Positions 17,701 to 25,487 of a DNA stretch of 64,000 nt are shown here, piece by piece; the stretch's first letter is position 1; every line of letters starts with the position of its first letter. Made by a program: the position numbers and the translations under genes. Where the stretch lies: contig OZ220746.1 of the NCBI GenBank assembly GCA_965117025.1, forward strand, positions 1,612,001-1,676,000, written 5' to 3'. The notes below the pieces were generated by a model. The model did not search any database, had not been told where the DNA came from, and was given only the letters and a program-made list of their open reading frames with translations. The DNA is from VXPQ01 sp965117025 (GTDB lineage Bacteria; Bacteroidota; Rhodothermia; Rhodothermales; VXPQ01).

Positions 17701-18861
17701 CTACGCGCCCGGTTCGGTAGACGCCGGAAAGTGCACCTGACCACCTTCGACGAAAAGCGCCTGATTTTGCCCCTCGTCGAAAGGAATGAGTTCGTCGAAA
17801 CGTCGCCGATCCGTGGCGGAAATGATCGTTTGTCCAATGCGGTCGGATTGAAGCAGATCGAGAAAGGCTTCCGACCGGGAAGCATCCAGGTGTTCAAATA
17901 CGTCGTCGAGGAGCAGGATAGGCCGCTCCCCGGTGCGTTCCTGCAGAAAAGCGTACATGGCCAGTTTCAAGGCCATGCCGAACGTGCGGTGCTGCCCTTG
18001 CGAAGCATACCGGCGAACCAGCATATCATCCAGACGAAACGCCAGATCGTCGAGGTGCGGCCCGGCGAGCGTGGTTCCCCGGCGGCATTCGTCCTCGAAA
18101 ACGGCGGCCAGTTTGTCCCGGTAGACTGCCTGGATCGTTTCAAGAGGCGCTGGCGCGGAAAGGCGTAGATTGGCGTGGTACTCCATGGTCGGCTTTTCCG
18201 CCACGGACTCGATGGCCTTATAGGCGTGATGAAGGTAATCCGCAAACGCATCCGTAAATCCCTGCCGGGCCTGCACAACCTGGCTTCCGAATACTACCAG
18301 TTGTTCGTCCCAGGAGGCAAGCATGGCCGGCGTATCGATAGGCTCGCCTCCTTTCATGCCGGCGAGGTAGCGGTTGCGCTGCTTCAGCACCCGCCGAAAC
18401 CTGAGCAGGGCGTCGAGATACAACGGGGTAGCCTGACAAAGGAGATTGTCCAGGAAGCGGCGGCGATTATCAGGCCCCCCGGAGGTCAGGGCGTAATCCT
18501 GCGGAGCGCACGCGACCACCGGCAATTGCCCTACCATGGAGGACACCCGTTCCTGTGGAACTCCGTTGACGAACATCCGCTTCCCCTCTCCCGGTACATA
18601 CGCCATGCGCACACGCCGGTCCCGGCCGCTATCACTCTCGAACAAGCCTTCCACTTCGGTATGCTTCGCGCCGCGCCGTACAATATACCGGTCGCCTGAC
18701 GTGACGAAGCCTTTTGACAGGCAGGCATAATGAATTGCATCCAGCACATTCGTCTTTCCCGCCCCATTGGGACCATACAGGAGATTCACCGATGGGGCAA
18801 ACGTACACTCGGTACGCTCGTGCACGCGGAAATCCGTAAGGCGAATCGACTTGAGATACAT
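17701..18861 (-). CDS. recF: RecF recombination mediator ATPase
   Basis: RecF is an SMC-like ATPase that with RecO and RecR loads RecA at gaps and stalled forks. Starting at ATG 18861 (product MYLKSIRLTDFRVHER) gives 386 residues with Walker A YGPNGAGKTN, the family motif CAPQDYALTSGGPDNRRRFLD, signature region RYASQGQHRTFGMALKLA and Walker B PILLLDDVFEHLD. The frame stays open 20 codons further up to 18921, but those residues do not look like RecF. recF usually neighbours dnaN; here it is about 40 kb away, though still within the origin region and beside parS sites. It is divergent from murQ. Confidence 0.93.
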   Translation of the reverse strand: MYLKSIRLTDFRVHERTECTFAPSVNLLYGPNGAGKTNVLDAIHYACLSKGFVTSGDRYIVRRGAKHTEVEGLFESDSGRDRRVRMAYVPGEGKRMFVNGVPQERVSSMVGQLPVVACAPQDYALTSGGPDNRRRFLDNLLCQATPLYLDALLRFRRVLKQRNRYLAGMKGGEPIDTPAMLASWDEQLVVFGSQVVQARQGFTDAFADYLHHAYKAIESVAEKPTMEYHANLRLSAPAPLETIQAVYRDKLAAVFEDECRRGTTLAGPHLDDLAFRLDDMLVRRYASQGQHRTFGMALKLAMYAFLQERTGERPILLLDDVFEHLDASRSEAFLDLLQSDRIGQTIISATDRRRFDELIPFDEGQNQALFVEGGQVHFPASTEPGA

Positions 18862-18990
18862 GGCCTGCTCATGACATCGCAGCATATGTACGTCGGCTGT
18901 ACCGATTTCGTTCGGGGGCACAGCACTCGACGGATCTGCGTCTCAAAGTATCGCGTTGCTCTCCAACTCCTGTAATTCCAACCGGATCGT

Positions 18991-19920
18991 ATGCCACACA
19001 CCGAACCGCCTCCCCTTTTCTCGGAACTCGAGCACCTGGCCACGGAACAGCGCAATCCCGGGTCCCGGAATATCGATCTGGCGGCCGTGCCCGAAATCCT
19101 GGAGATCATCCATGCAGAGGATCGGAAGGTCCCCGAAGCCGTTCGCACGGAGATTCCGTATATCGCAGAGGCCGTTGAGTTGATCGTGGACGCCTTCAAG
19201 CAGGGCGGGCGGCTGTTTTATGTGGGTGCAGGAACGAGCGGGCGTCTTGGGATCGTGGATGCTTCGGAGTGCCCACCTACTTTCGGGAGCGACCCCGAGA
19301 TGGTGCAGGGCATCATTGCGGGGGGTCCTGCGGCGGTTTTTCGTTCGCAGGAAGGCGCCGAGGACCTCGAGTCCAACGGCGTCGATGCATTGATGGAGGC
19401 CGGTGTACAGCCGCCCGATGTCGTGTGCGGAATCGCGGCGAGCCGGCGAACCCCTTTCGTGGTGGGCGCGATCCGGCATGCCCGCTCCATAGGCTGCAAA
19501 ACGATCTATGTTACCTGCAATCCACGCCAGCACTTCAATCTGGAGGTGGATGTGGCCATCTGCCCGGTGGTCGGCCCCGAAGTAATCATGGGCTCGACCC
19601 GCATGAAATCCGGAACGGCGCAGAAACTGGTGCTCAATATGCTCACGACCGCCTCGATGATTCGCCTCGGCAAAGTGTACGAGAATATGATGGTGGATCT
19701 TCAGATGACGAACGCGAAGCTGGTCGAGCGGTCGAAACGCACCGTAATGACGGTAACGGGCGTGTCCTATGCCGAAGCTGCGGAATTACTGGATCGCGCC
19801 GGGGGGCATGTAAAGACGGCGCTGGTTATGCATCTTGCCGGAGTGGATGCAGAGGAAGCAGCCGATCGGCTTGAGAAAGCAGGAGGTTTTGTGCGGGCAG
19901 CGATTGGGGAATTGGGATGA
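18991..19920 (+). CDS. murQ: N-acetylmuramic acid 6-phosphate etherase
   Basis: MurQ cleaves the lactyl ether of MurNAc-6-phosphate to GlcNAc-6-phosphate and lactate, recycling peptidoglycan sugars. The 309-residue protein carries the SIS fold: YVGAGTSGRLGIVDASECPPTFG (catalytic Glu within ASECPP, residue 93), then EGAEDLE, and EVIMGSTRMKSGTAQKLVLNML. The length matches the E. coli enzyme (298). No anhydro-MurNAc kinase or PTS gene adjoins it. The stop codon TGA (19918-19920) forms the first arm of the second parS palindrome. Confidence 0.95.
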   Translation: MPHTEPPPLFSELEHLATEQRNPGSRNIDLAAVPEILEIIHAEDRKVPEAVRTEIPYIAEAVELIVDAFKQGGRLFYVGAGTSGRLGIVDASECPPTFGSDPEMVQGIIAGGPAAVFRSQEGAEDLESNGVDALMEAGVQPPDVVCGIAASRRTPFVVGAIRHARSIGCKTIYVTCNPRQHFNLEVDVAICPVVGPEVIMGSTRMKSGTAQKLVLNMLTTASMIRLGKVYENMMVDLQMTNAKLVERSKRTVMTVTGVSYAEAAELLDRAGGHVKTALVMHLAGVDAEEAADRLEKAGGFVRAAIGELG

Positions 19921-19939
19921 TGTTTCACGTGAAACATCA
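19918..19939. other. parS centromere site 2 (ParB-binding palindrome)
   Basis: TGTTTCACGTGAAACA at 19921-19936 is identical to parS site 1, with TGA/TCA flanks making a 22-bp perfect palindrome. The left flank is the murQ stop codon. The two sites are 2.27 kb apart and bracket recF-murQ. Confidence 0.92.
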
Positions 19940-20093
19940 GAGGTGATTTTTTATAAGTTATTATTTTTAATGTACTTATAATTAATGCGTGGAGTGATAA
20001 GTTATGGTTTAGTGTGCTGAGTCGAATTCTGCTATATTATACACAAAACTGTGGCAAACGGCTCATGTGCATGATACTTAACGGGACAATTCC

Positions 20094-20273
20094 ATGTGGT
20101 TCTATAAGATTGTTTGCGGAGCGGACTATAAAGTATGGACGTACCATTACGACTCTGCCATTACGACGGCGATAGGGGTAGCGAACCAAAAGAAGCAACC
20201 CGCAAAGGTCTACTATTGTGAGTGGCTCAGCGGGTGGCGACTTCTGGGTGGAGGAACATTCTATCCAGACTGA
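20094..20273 (+). CDS. Small orphan protein, 59 residues
   Basis: The frame from ATG 20094 to TGA 20271-20273 encodes 59 residues rich in Trp, Tyr and Gly: it begins MWFYKIVCGADYKVWTYHYD and ends GWRLLGGGTFYPD. It has no signal peptide and no family I recognise. A TAA 15 bp upstream excludes a longer form. It lies in an AT-rich stretch between murQ and an accessory island; only a weak GGGAC precedes the start. The alternating aromatic/polar pattern looks like a small beta-sheet protein rather than random sequence, but the evidence is only an open frame and composition. Confidence 0.4.
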   Translation: MWFYKIVCGADYKVWTYHYDSAITTAIGVANQKKQPAKVYYCEWLSGWRLLGGGTFYPD

Positions 20274-20311
20274 TTCCAAGTCCTGTTAGGCAATATGTCA
20301 AGGCCTCAGAG

Positions 20312-20542
20312 TTATGGATTTGTGCGTTTTAGTTTGGCCAAACAATCGTTTTCGATCTCCTGCACAGCCTCTTCCATTTCATCAATCAGCCTTCGCGCTT
20401 CACGAAACTGCTGCCTTAATCTCATGCCTGTTTCCAGTACTTTAGTATAATTGCGATTTCTGTAATATCCTGCAATCCATTTTAGATATCGGTTAATTTC
20501 TGGAAGAATACGATTATATATCCTTCTTCTTTGTTTTTGCAT
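20312..20542 (-). CDS. Small basic helical protein, 76 residues
   Basis: A 76-residue highly charged protein (opens MQKQRRRIYNRILPEINRYLK, ends IENDCLAKLKRTNP) predicted to be nearly all helix with heptad-like spacing in the second half (LRQQFREARRLIDEMEEAVQEIEND). GGTGA lies 4 nt before the start, one of the better ribosome-binding sites in the window. No family is recognised. It is convergent with the 59-residue ORF and has AT-rich codon use unlike the housekeeping genes, suggesting transferred DNA. Confidence 0.5.
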   Translation of the reverse strand: MQKQRRRIYNRILPEINRYLKWIAGYYRNRNYTKVLETGMRLRQQFREARRLIDEMEEAVQEIENDCLAKLKRTNP

Positions 20543-20579
20543 GATTTCACCTAGGTTATTAAGGAAGCTTACAGAAATG

Positions 20580-20604
20580 GTCCGAAAAACCGGACAGTTT
20601 TTTT
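20580..20604 (+). terminator. Intrinsic terminator
   Basis: GTCCG-AAAAAC-CGGAC hairpin (5 bp) followed by AG and seven T residues at 20598-20604, oriented for plus-strand transcription. The only upstream plus-strand candidate is the 59-residue ORF ending at 20273. Confidence 0.5.
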
Positions 20605-20657
20605 GCGGTTTTTAAGGATACTGTCGCTTCGGGTTATGCCGCTATGGGCCGCAATTT

Positions 20658-20816
20658 TCGTTTGCAGAATACGTCGTCGGGCGTTCGGTTGTCAAGCCCC
20701 TAATGACGCTCGGCAGCATTCGAGCCATCCAACATGACGCCGGCCTGAGCGCCGGCAGCGTGAACCGTGCAATCAGTGTGCTTTGGGAGCACGGCGTAAT
20801 GGAGTCCAATCGATGA
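20658..20816 (+). pseudogene. Fragment of a winged-helix domain, possibly from a Fic-family protein
   Basis: The plus frame ending at TGA 20814-20816 encodes FAEYVVGRSVVKPLM, then TLGSIRAIQHDAGLSAGSVNRAISVLWEHGVMES, a clean helix-turn-helix with a final recognition segment like the C-terminal wHTH of Fic-type or MarR-like proteins. The frame is closed upstream by a TAA at 20613-20615, so no catalytic domain is attached. It looks like the 3' remnant of a larger gene lost by deletion. The family assignment is tentative. Confidence 0.35.
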
Positions 20817-21071
20817 GCCGATTCCGGAACATCCAGGAAACCGGGCCGACCCCGCAGGTCGGGAGGATTTTCATGGCACTGAGACGCTTCGGGGTATTAG
20901 ACCAAATGGGACGATTTCCCGGGGAAACAGACCGGAAGCGCCTGCGGCGCGCTGACTTGATCACTTGAAAGCGTAAAAAGATCAATAAGTTGTTATATGA
21001 TTGCATAAAATTATAATTTTTTATAAATTAATACATCTATCTTGACAAGTGTAAAAGTACGGTGATGCTCT
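20817..21071. other. AT-rich region upstream of the AAA ATPase
   Basis: About 255 bp without a convincing gene. The last 90 bp (about 20970-21060) are strongly AT-rich, with TTGACA at about 21043 and GGTGATG just before the ATPase start. This is a plausible promoter region, but no clear -10 element can be fixed. Confidence 0.3.
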
Positions 21072-22292
21072 ATGAACGCTCATTCGGGCAAGTTTTCCAA
21101 TCCTTTCCGACCGGGAGCCGGCCATCAGCCCCCTTACCTTGCAGGACGAGAAACGGAGAAACAGGCATTCGGTCGGTTACTCGAACAGGAGATCATCCTT
21201 GAAAACATGGTGCTTACCGGCCTGCGAGGGGTTGGAAAAACGGTGTTGCTTGAAACCCTGAAGCCTCTTGCACTTGATCGCGGATGGCTATGGGTTGGGG
21301 CCGATCTAACCGAAACCGCCAGTCTGCGGGAAGAACATATGGCCACTCGGCTATGCACCGACCTGTCGCTTGTAACTTCCTCTGTGGTGATGTCTGCGAG
21401 GCAGATTCAACCTTTGGGATTCGGCGCAAACGCAACAACAGTGGAGAACCGGCTTGACTACCGGACCCTGATGCAGATATATGCGCAAACGCCAGGGCTT
21501 GCACTCGACAAAATCAAAACTGTGCTCGAAACAGCGTGGACAGCACTGGCGAACACAGAAATACGCGGAATTGTTTTTGCCTATGACGAAGCCCAAAACC
21601 TTGCCGATCATGCCGACAAGGAGCAATTCCCGCTCTCGCTTCTTCTGGATACATTCCAGTCTATACAAAGGAAAGAACTTCCTCTGATGCTCGTATTGAC
21701 GGGACTGCCCACGCTCTTTCCGTCGCTCGTGGCGTCGCGGACGTTTTCCGAACGCATGTTTCGTGTGGTTTTTCTTGATCGTCTTTCGGAAGACGATAGC
21801 CGCGAAGCGATTCAGCGGCCTATCGCCAATACGAAAGGGGCGGTGCAACTGGGCGATACCTCCGTAGACACGATCGTGAAAATGTCCGGTGGTTATCCAT
21901 ACTTCATCCAGTTTATTTGTAAGGAAGTGTACGATGCGTTTATCCAGCGCATGGACAGGGGCGAGGACGCTTCCGTGCCCACCTCAGAGATCACACAGAA
22001 GCTGGATACGGATTTCTTTGCCGGAAGATGGAGCCGGGTAACGGACCGGCAGCGGGAACTGATGTTCGTCATCGCCCAGTTGGATAGCAGCGACGACGAA
22101 TTTTCTGTACAGGAAGTAGTGGGAAAATCCAATACCATGCTTGACAAGCCATTCAGCAGCAGTCATGTAAATCAGATGCTATCGACGCTCAGTGCTCGTG
22201 GCATGGTCTTTAAGAACAGATATGGTCGATACTCCTTCGCGATACCTCTTTTGGCAAGTTATATCCGGCGCCAAATGGATGGTACGGGATAA
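21072..22292 (+). CDS. Stand-alone AAA ATPase with C-terminal winged helix
   Basis: A 406-residue ATPase of the Orc1/Cdc6-like AAA_16 type. The entry motif is PPYLAGRETEKQAF, Walker A is GLRGVGKT (50-57), Walker B is GIVFAYDEAQ (about 167-176), a sensor-1-like LVLTGLPTLFPSL follows, then MSGGYPYFIQFICKEVYDAF, and a C-terminal winged-helix region (about 320-400). Similar ATPases occur alone or beside transposon and defence genes; no nuclease or partner is adjacent, so its role is unknown. GGTGATG lies 6 nt before ATG 21072. AT-rich DNA upstream and broken genes nearby suggest acquisition by transfer. Confidence 0.75.
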   Translation: MNAHSGKFSNPFRPGAGHQPPYLAGRETEKQAFGRLLEQEIILENMVLTGLRGVGKTVLLETLKPLALDRGWLWVGADLTETASLREEHMATRLCTDLSLVTSSVVMSARQIQPLGFGANATTVENRLDYRTLMQIYAQTPGLALDKIKTVLETAWTALANTEIRGIVFAYDEAQNLADHADKEQFPLSLLLDTFQSIQRKELPLMLVLTGLPTLFPSLVASRTFSERMFRVVFLDRLSEDDSREAIQRPIANTKGAVQLGDTSVDTIVKMSGGYPYFIQFICKEVYDAFIQRMDRGEDASVPTSEITQKLDTDFFAGRWSRVTDRQRELMFVIAQLDSSDDEFSVQEVVGKSNTMLDKPFSSSHVNQMLSTLSARGMVFKNRYGRYSFAIPLLASYIRRQMDGTG

Positions 22293-22408
22293 TAAGATTA
22301 CGAAATGCCAAATTACGGGCTGGCGCAAGGGGATAAAGACCCCAAGCCGTCTCCCTTGACCCCGTGACCACTGCCTCGCAAGTTGCCTGACTGTGTAAAC
22401 CCGCCGGT

Positions 22409-24160
22409 TCAGTCGCCGGTTTTTCGTTCGAAAGGTTTGTACTCCAGCAAGGCGGACCGTCCAAAAATGTCAACGATGGCTACCGACATTTCGACGCCGA
22501 ATGCGTCCGTAAGTCTCATTGGCTTGCCGAGCCGGAAGGGAACCGGCTGCTGCCGCCCCTGCTCAATGGCGATGTTGTCTGCGTACAGATAGGTCCGGTC
22601 GGAGGTATCGCGTATCGGATTCAATCTTCCGCGAAGCCCGGGGACATGCCCGGTGGCTGTTGGAAAAAGGACCGCGCCTCCGGTCGGGAGAGGGGCCAGT
22701 TCGAGCAACAGCCCCCCCTGGCGCGGTGTCCATTCCCGCGCCAGCCCGGCGGCGTACCCAGGCACGGCCGCATAAACCGTCATCGGCAGGTGCGTAGCGT
22801 ACAGATCGAAGTGCGCTTCGCCTGATTCGTCGGTTGTCGCTCGCTGCCAGGTCTTGTTCGGAAAGAGAGCAAGGACATCGACGCCCGCCAACGGTTCGCC
22901 CTCCGAGTGCGCCGTAACCGTAGCGTCCGACGGCGTAAGTTCGAGCCTGGCGGCCGGGATAGACAGAACCAGACTCGACTGATCGACGACTCTGTACTCT
23001 GGGGCAACGCCAGCGGTCTCACGGGTCTCCTTGAAGATAATCGAGACGCCGTCCCCCCGGCGCTCCATCATGTACCCCCGATGCCCGGACCCCGGGATTT
23101 TGCCGACAGGAATTCGCGCAAACACGGAAGCAAGCACCTCGTTGCGCGTGGCCTGGCTCGAATCCATGCTTTCTATGGTCATCCCGTTGGGAAGTTGACC
23201 GGGCGAGTCAATCTCCAGCCGATCCTTGAACATAGACAGTCTGATTCGCCGCGAGGCCATGGAATAGTCACGGTGCACAACCGCGTTGACCACCGCCTCG
23301 AACACCGCGGCTTTGCTGTACTGGGACGCATCTTCTCGCAAAGGAGTCTTGCGCGCCGCAACGCGCATGTTGCGGACCACGAACTTCACAGCGTCGGCGA
23401 TCTGAACGGGAAGCGGCCCTCCTATCTCCTGTGCGTCCAGCTGGCCGGAAGCGCGGTCTTTGCCCCTGTAGCAGGTCGCCGCGATCATGGCTTGCGGCAA
23501 CCATTCCTCGGGCCGGTTGGCGCAGAGCAGTACGCCGGCGACTGTGGCCTGATGCACATCGGCCTCATCGGCCGCCAGAAGGCGAAGATTCCTCAGCGCA
23601 CGCTGAGGATCGGTCGCTCCCGCAACACTGAGTAACGGTTCCCACAAGCGCTCGTTGAGGGTTTCGAAGCCAGTCTGAGGAACGATCTGCCTGTCGAACC
23701 ATAGGTAGCGGCTCTGGGCGCGCCTCTGCGCCAGGCGAAGCCGCTCGTCGCTATTCATTCTACGCTTTGAACCACCCACCCGAATATAGCTCCCGCCCGG
23801 GCTGTCGTGCTGCGACTCGCCCTGTGGGACTTCCACCGCCAGCAGGAACTTCCCATCCAGTTCCACATGGTAAGTGCGAATGCGGACGGGCGGCTCAATG
23901 GCATCGGAAGAGACTTCAACGACTATGGAGTCCAACCTGACGATCTCGTCCTGAGACAGGCCCTGCGCATCGCCCTGATCGGTGACGCCGCAGAACAACA
24001 CGCCGCCCCTGGCGTTGGCGAACGCTGCAATCTCGTCAGCCAAGTCATCCCGCTTAGGACTTTCCAGACGGGCGCCGGCGAGCGCGATTTGCTTGAATTC
24101 CTGGCGACTGTCCTCTCCGAGACGGAGCTGGCGCCTGACTGTTTCTTCGGTGTAATTCAT
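22409..24160 (-). CDS. AlbA_2/Schlafen-type putative DNA-binding and ATP-binding protein with beta-sandwich C-terminus
   Basis: From ATG 24160 the product is about 583 residues; an 18-codon upstream extension to 24214 is open, but GGGACC lies 5 nt before 24160. The N-terminal AlbA_2 domain reads SRQEFKQ ... RDDLADEIAAFANARGGVLFCGVTD. A GHKL-like C-terminal ATP-binding segment includes AAVFEAVVNAVVHRDYSMASRRIRL and GSGHRGYMMERRGDG. After it comes a carboxypeptidase-regulatory-like beta domain (PLAGVDVLALFPNK...TTDESGEAHFDLYA), unusual for this family. AlbA_2 proteins are often regulators or defence-associated; none of the neighbours settles that here. Confidence 0.7.
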   Translation of the reverse strand: MNYTEETVRRQLRLGEDSRQEFKQIALAGARLESPKRDDLADEIAAFANARGGVLFCGVTDQGDAQGLSQDEIVRLDSIVVEVSSDAIEPPVRIRTYHVELDGKFLLAVEVPQGESQHDSPGGSYIRVGGSKRRMNSDERLRLAQRRAQSRYLWFDRQIVPQTGFETLNERLWEPLLSVAGATDPQRALRNLRLLAADEADVHQATVAGVLLCANRPEEWLPQAMIAATCYRGKDRASGQLDAQEIGGPLPVQIADAVKFVVRNMRVAARKTPLREDASQYSKAAVFEAVVNAVVHRDYSMASRRIRLSMFKDRLEIDSPGQLPNGMTIESMDSSQATRNEVLASVFARIPVGKIPGSGHRGYMMERRGDGVSIIFKETRETAGVAPEYRVVDQSSLVLSIPAARLELTPSDATVTAHSEGEPLAGVDVLALFPNKTWQRATTDESGEAHFDLYATHLPMTVYAAVPGYAAGLAREWTPRQGGLLLELAPLPTGGAVLFPTATGHVPGLRGRLNPIRDTSDRTYLYADNIAIEQGRQQPVPFRLGKPMRLTDAFGVEMSVAIVDIFGRSALLEYKPFERKTGD

Positions 24161-24439
24161 AGGTCCCATCCAACTAGAGGCCGTCTTCCTCGCGTTTTTC
24201 TTTCGGGCAATCAATTCCCAAACGTTTCCAGCCCCTGATTGCTTCCGGGATTGACGCAGAGATGGATTGAACGACTTGTGCGCCGCAAGGATGCATCAAA
24301 ACGCCGACACGCCACGGAGTTTGAGCACCCGCATGTTCCGGGACAACCGTGCTACGGTTCAAAAGGAGTTAGCCGCCATTGAAAGGTAAGCTGCCTTAAG
24401 ACCTGAACAGCCGCCCCCCAACCGAACTCCGCTGCGGAT
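24161..24439. other. Intergenic region between the AlbA_2 gene and the TPR gene
   Basis: About 280 bp. A short minus-strand open frame (24174-24362) exists but overlaps the possible upstream extension of the AlbA_2 gene and has no start signal or recognisable family, so I do not call it. I see no repeats or tRNA. Confidence 0.35.
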
Positions 24440-25234
24440 TCAGTTACGCTCCCCAGCCTCCATCTCTTCGAGGGACGGCAGCAGCGAGTGCTTCACCCAT
24501 CCGAACTCGGGATTTATTTCAAGCGCCCGCTCGAACGCCGTCCGGGCCTCCTCCAGATCGCCCCGGTCCATAAAGACAATCCCGAGCCGCGCATACGTAT
24601 CCTCGTGACCCCATGACGGCAACACAGGGTCTTCCACCACTTCTTCCTCGAAGAGGCGAGCTGCTCTGTACAGCCCCTCGAGTGCGCGATCCTTGTTCCC
24701 TCCCACAATGCGCGGGAGATTATAGGCAGTGATAGCCCTCAATAACACAACCCTCGGATTATCGGGTGCGAGTTCCCGGGCCCTGGACATAGCCCTGTTG
24801 AACTTGCGTCCCAGGGTTACGGCTTGCAAGGGTCGCACCGTCATCTTCTGGCCGTATGCAGCGGAAAGCATTAACCAGCCTTCGGCAAAAGTTTCGTCCC
24901 GATCGGTCGCGGCCTCAAGATGGTCAATGGCGTAGTTGACGTATTCCAGGATTTTACGATTGTGGTCCGAGTCATCCAGTGCATGCAGAATGTTGGCCAA
25001 TTCGCTTGCCGCCGACGCGGCATAGTAATGGGCGAATATGGCCAGACTGTCGTCATCGATGGCTTGCTCGAAAAGCGCACGGACCTTTAGGAGTTTGTCC
25101 TGATCGTCATGATTGGCTCCATCCGCCAGCATCTCCTTGCCTTCGAGCAATAACTGCCTGGTTGACTGTGCCTGAACGGGTACGCACCATGCAACAAGCG
25201 CCGCAAATACAATAATGGTGATCGAATTTCGCAT
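24440..25234 (-). CDS. Exported TPR-repeat protein
   Basis: Starting at ATG 25234 the product is about 264 residues with a clear Sec signal peptide (MRNSITIIVFAALVAWCVPVQAQ, cleavage after the AQA-like end). The mature part holds tetratricopeptide-like helices, the clearest being EDTYARLGIVFMDRGDLEEARTAFERALEINPEFGWVK near the C-terminus. TPRs scaffold protein contacts, and the protein should act in the periplasm. No function is recognisable and neighbours do not help. An upstream in-frame ATG at 25270 would add 12 residues before the signal peptide and is less likely. Confidence 0.65.
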   Translation of the reverse strand: MRNSITIIVFAALVAWCVPVQAQSTRQLLLEGKEMLADGANHDDQDKLLKVRALFEQAIDDDSLAIFAHYYAASAASELANILHALDDSDHNRKILEYVNYAIDHLEAATDRDETFAEGWLMLSAAYGQKMTVRPLQAVTLGRKFNRAMSRARELAPDNPRVVLLRAITAYNLPRIVGGNKDRALEGLYRAARLFEEEVVEDPVLPSWGHEDTYARLGIVFMDRGDLEEARTAFERALEINPEFGWVKHSLLPSLEEMEAGERN

Positions 25235-25297
25235 GCTCTTTTTGCGCCAGGAAAAGGTGGGACGGCTCAATATGGGAATTATATAGTTCCCTAACCA

Positions 25298-25462
25298 ATG
25301 CCTAAAAAGCCAAAAATCCCGAAGACCGTCAAGGAAGCGGAACGCACGATTGCGGCGAATCCGCGATACGGCGGGCTAACCATTGCCGAGGCAACACGCC
25401 GAATCCTATTGGGTAAAAAGGTGGAAGATCCCCCCGAACCCCGGAATCGGAGATACACTTAA
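25298..25462 (+). CDS. Small basic orphan protein, 54 residues
   Basis: ATG 25298 to TAA 25460-25462 encodes a 54-residue basic protein: MPKKPKIPKTVKEAERTIAA, then NPRYGGLTIAEATRRILLGKK, then a proline-rich end. The middle looks like two short helices; no family is recognised. It ends 25 bp before the methyltransferase gene in the same direction and could be its leader partner. The call rests on the open frame and coding-like composition only. Confidence 0.35.
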   Translation: MPKKPKIPKTVKEAERTIAANPRYGGLTIAEATRRILLGKKVEDPPEPRNRRYT

Positions 25463-25487
25463 GGTTATAACTACTGGAAAACCCGCT

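Noticed and set aside
24174..24362. 62-residue minus-strand frame between the AlbA_2 and TPR genes
   Set aside because: It has no ribosome-binding site or recognisable family, and overlaps the extension of the AlbA_2 frame.
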